NCBI RefSeq assembly: GCF_904846225.1
Contig: NZ_CAJGZJ010000002.1
Location: 248,001 to 312,000 of the forward strand
Source of the DNA: Psychrobacter immobilis
GTDB taxonomy: Bacteria; Pseudomonadota; Gammaproteobacteria; Pseudomonadales; Moraxellaceae
Direction of reading: 5' to 3'
DNA: 64,000 bases
A program made the position numbers and the translations under genes. The notes under the pieces are model-generated. The model was not told the DNA's origin. It did no database searches and saw only the letters and a list, made by a program, of their open reading frames with translations. Below, in pieces: positions 62,712 through 64,000 of the stretch (the stretch's first letter is position 1; each line of letters begins with the position of its first letter).

Positions 62712-63266
62712 TTACCTTCTACTTGGGTGAACACGTTCTTTTAGAATTTTAGCTAAATCTTCAACAGATAATGGACCAAAATTAATAGTTTCTCGTATTT
62801 CTTTAAAAACAGTGAGCATCCTTCCATGACCATCTAAAGAAGGAGAATGTGAGTTGAAGTTTCGTCCTTTAAACTCTTCAAATCGATCTAATTCATTAAC
62901 AATGAATGATGCTGTACCCATATAAGATGACTCACTGTTACCATCGAAACCAGGAAATTTAGGATCTTTACCAAATGGATTGGTAACAATTTCGTCTAAG
63001 TATTCTTTTTCTTTTTCTGAAAGATGTTCATAGCTATACTCTATAAAGTTCCACATATCTAAAATATCAAGAACCTCTTTAACGATTTCTGGTTCATCTT
63101 GATCTTCGAAAGGTATTCCAGAATACTTCCAAGGTATTGCCCAGATATTATTACTAAAAATTGCAGAGCGAATAAATTCCGAGTCAATTTCCTCATGTAT
63201 TTCTAATCGATCATAAAGCTCACTCAACATCAAAAGTATAAGCTTTTCACCATCTGAAACTTTCAT
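62712..63266 (-). CDS. YfbU-like domain protein
   Basis: A 184-residue cytoplasmic protein whose C-terminal half follows the E. coli YfbU pattern: PKFPGFDGNSESSYMGTASF, IVNELDRFEEFKG, NFNSHSPSLDGHGRMLTVFK. The N-terminal helix DGEKLILLMLSELYDRLEIH also matches. Function of the family is unknown. ATG 63266 is preferred to a TTG four codons upstream. It follows the frameshifted membrane-protein gene by 14 bp, implying one transcript. Codon use is AT-rich. The pairing with a membrane-anchored partner in an accessory patch resembles small defence or stress modules, but this is only inference. Confidence 0.75.
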   Translation of the reverse strand: MKVSDGEKLILLMLSELYDRLEIHEEIDSEFIRSAIFSNNIWAIPWKYSGIPFEDQDEPEIVKEVLDILDMWNFIEYSYEHLSEKEKEYLDEIVTNPFGKDPKFPGFDGNSESSYMGTASFIVNELDRFEEFKGRNFNSHSPSLDGHGRMLTVFKEIRETINFGPLSVEDLAKILKERVHPSRR

Positions 63267-63280
63267 AATATCTACCAAGG

Positions 63281-63780
63281 TTATTTAGTTGAAATAGAAT
63301 ATTCTCGCTGACTATCAACGAGATCTTTAACAAAAGGCATAAAGCCATTTATCTTGTAATATATGCGCTTTCCTACATCTTTTATGATTTCAGGACTGGA
63401 TGCTTCTGATAGATCTTCAATATCTTTTTTCAACTCATCACATAGCACACTAGCCTTATTTACAAAATCATTAGAAAAGTTTGAGCTTTGCTCATTAAGA
63501 AACCTTGCATATTCTTCAACTTCTCTTGCAATGCTATGAAAATCAACGCCTTTAAGGTTTTTTGTATTGCATGAAGGTCCTATTTTGAAACGACTGATAG
63601 AACTTTATCAGTTTGTGCGTGAACCTTTGAAACTTCGCCCAATCGCCTACGATCAATCATTCCATTTCTAACTTTTTCAACTTCAGAGGCGGATACAGCA
63701 GCTTTCCTTGCTTCAATGTACGCCCATATAGCAGCTCCTATAGATGCAACCGAACCAAGTAATGACAATAAACTTTCCAT
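63281..63780 (-). pseudogene. Single-pass membrane protein, interrupted by a frameshift
   Basis: Two overlapping frames together encode one protein of ~166 residues. The first 66 codons give MESLLSLLGSVASIGAAIWA (membrane helix), then a helical region ending KVLSVVSK-stop. Continuing one base back (-1) opens an uninterrupted 100-residue frame: IGPSCNTKNLKGVDFHSIAR ... CDELKKDIEDLSEASSPEII ... INGFMPFVKDLVDSQREYSISTK-stop, which has no plausible start codon of its own. The break is at a CAAAAT run, so loss of one A, a sequencing error, or a programmed -1 shift are possible. The gene lies directly upstream of the YfbU-like gene. Family unknown. Confidence 0.75.
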
Positions 63781-63873
63781 TTATTCCTCAAATTTTTGTT
63801 TGTGACTGTCTAATGCATTACTCAATGGGAAAATACTGGCGAGAGTATATAGTTTTTCTATTATAAGAAATGG

Positions 63874-64000
63874 TTATACACTTTCCCACTCATTCATTCG
63901 TTGTTGAGATATTTCTACAGCACTTTCAGAAAATATTTCAGGATAGCGAAGTATTATTGCCTCGAAAGCATAGGCTTCTAAACCCATATCTAACAATGCG
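63874..64000 (-). CDS. Partial gene at the window edge
   Basis: Open on the minus strand from the right edge to TAA at 63874-63876; the visible C-terminus is ALLDMGLEAYAFEAIILRYP then EIFSESAVEISQQRMNEWESV. The frame continues to the edge without a stop, and the sequence looks like a helical soluble protein. Too little is visible for a family call. It is upstream of the frameshifted gene by ~94 bp and has the same strand and AT-rich composition. Confidence 0.5.
   Translation of the reverse strand, partial: ALLDMGLEAYAFEAIILRYPEIFSESAVEISQQRMNEWESV

Overview
The window looks like a chromosomal segment of a Moraxellaceae gammaproteobacterium, most likely Psychrobacter or a close relative. The evidence is low to moderate G+C, gammaproteobacterial versions of MetR, RpoH, RpoN/HPF, PurL, PotABC and Pta, an lptM-lysA-dapF-xerC cluster, and two families of short intergenic repeats spread through the segment. 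No tRNA, rRNA, CRISPR array, prophage or complete insertion sequence was found. Most of the window is ordinary housekeeping sequence, broken by small accessory patches.

Layout. 0-7 kb: MscS channel, glyoxalase I and beta carbonic anhydrase on minus, then the potABC polyamine importer and metR on plus. 7.0-8.3 kb: two AT-rich genes of unknown function. 8.4-12.5 kb: crcB, tsaD, a lipoprotein cytochrome c and a low-complexity lipoprotein on minus, then rpsU and a yqeY-like gene. 12.6-26 kb: M48 protease, TusA-like protein, rpoH, DUF423, thiS, hpf-rpoN, a nitrilase-family amidase, and xerC/dapF/lysA/lptM. 26.8-32.2 kb: ackA-pta, nadD and rsfS. 32.3-40 kb: MOSC protein, APC permease, a DUF2247-like gene, amiD, a divergent pdxJ, and kbl-tdh for threonine degradation. 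40-46.6 kb: two small lipoproteins, a HigBA/RelE-type toxin-antitoxin pair wedged beside a duplicated 3' end of purL, and purL. 47-62 kb: two tandem general-stress flavin-binding paralogues, a lipoprotein, pgsA, a probable small RNA, two tandem small paralogues, a secreted protein, a renalase-like oxidoreductase, acs, a BaiN/HI0933-type flavoprotein, a pirin, an old-yellow-enzyme reductase, a lipoprotein and an EamA transporter. 62.7-64 kb: start of an AT-rich accessory patch with a YfbU-like gene, a frameshifted membrane-protein gene just upstream, and a gene cut by the window edge.

Functional themes. Acetate is handled in both directions (ackA-pta and acs). Sigma factors RpoH and RpoN and the hibernation factor HPF are close together. 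Kbl and Tdh convert threonine to glycine and acetyl-CoA. Lysine and cell-wall meso-diaminopimelate meet at DapF/LysA.

The most unusual content is non-coding or accessory: (1) a hairpin repeat of about 120-160 bp in 12 intergenic positions between 14.7 and 47 kb, one copy carrying a six-unit heptamer array and one half-copy supplying part of the dapF stop codon; (2) a MITE-like family with AGGGCGTGTCCTCA ends, including an internal-deletion derivative; (3) a toxin-antitoxin cassette flanked by direct repeats of the purL 3' end; (4) a candidate small RNA whose terminator loop is an anti-Shine-Dalgarno CU repeat; (5) a YfbU/membrane-protein gene pair whose upstream member is interrupted by a one-base frameshift in an A-run.
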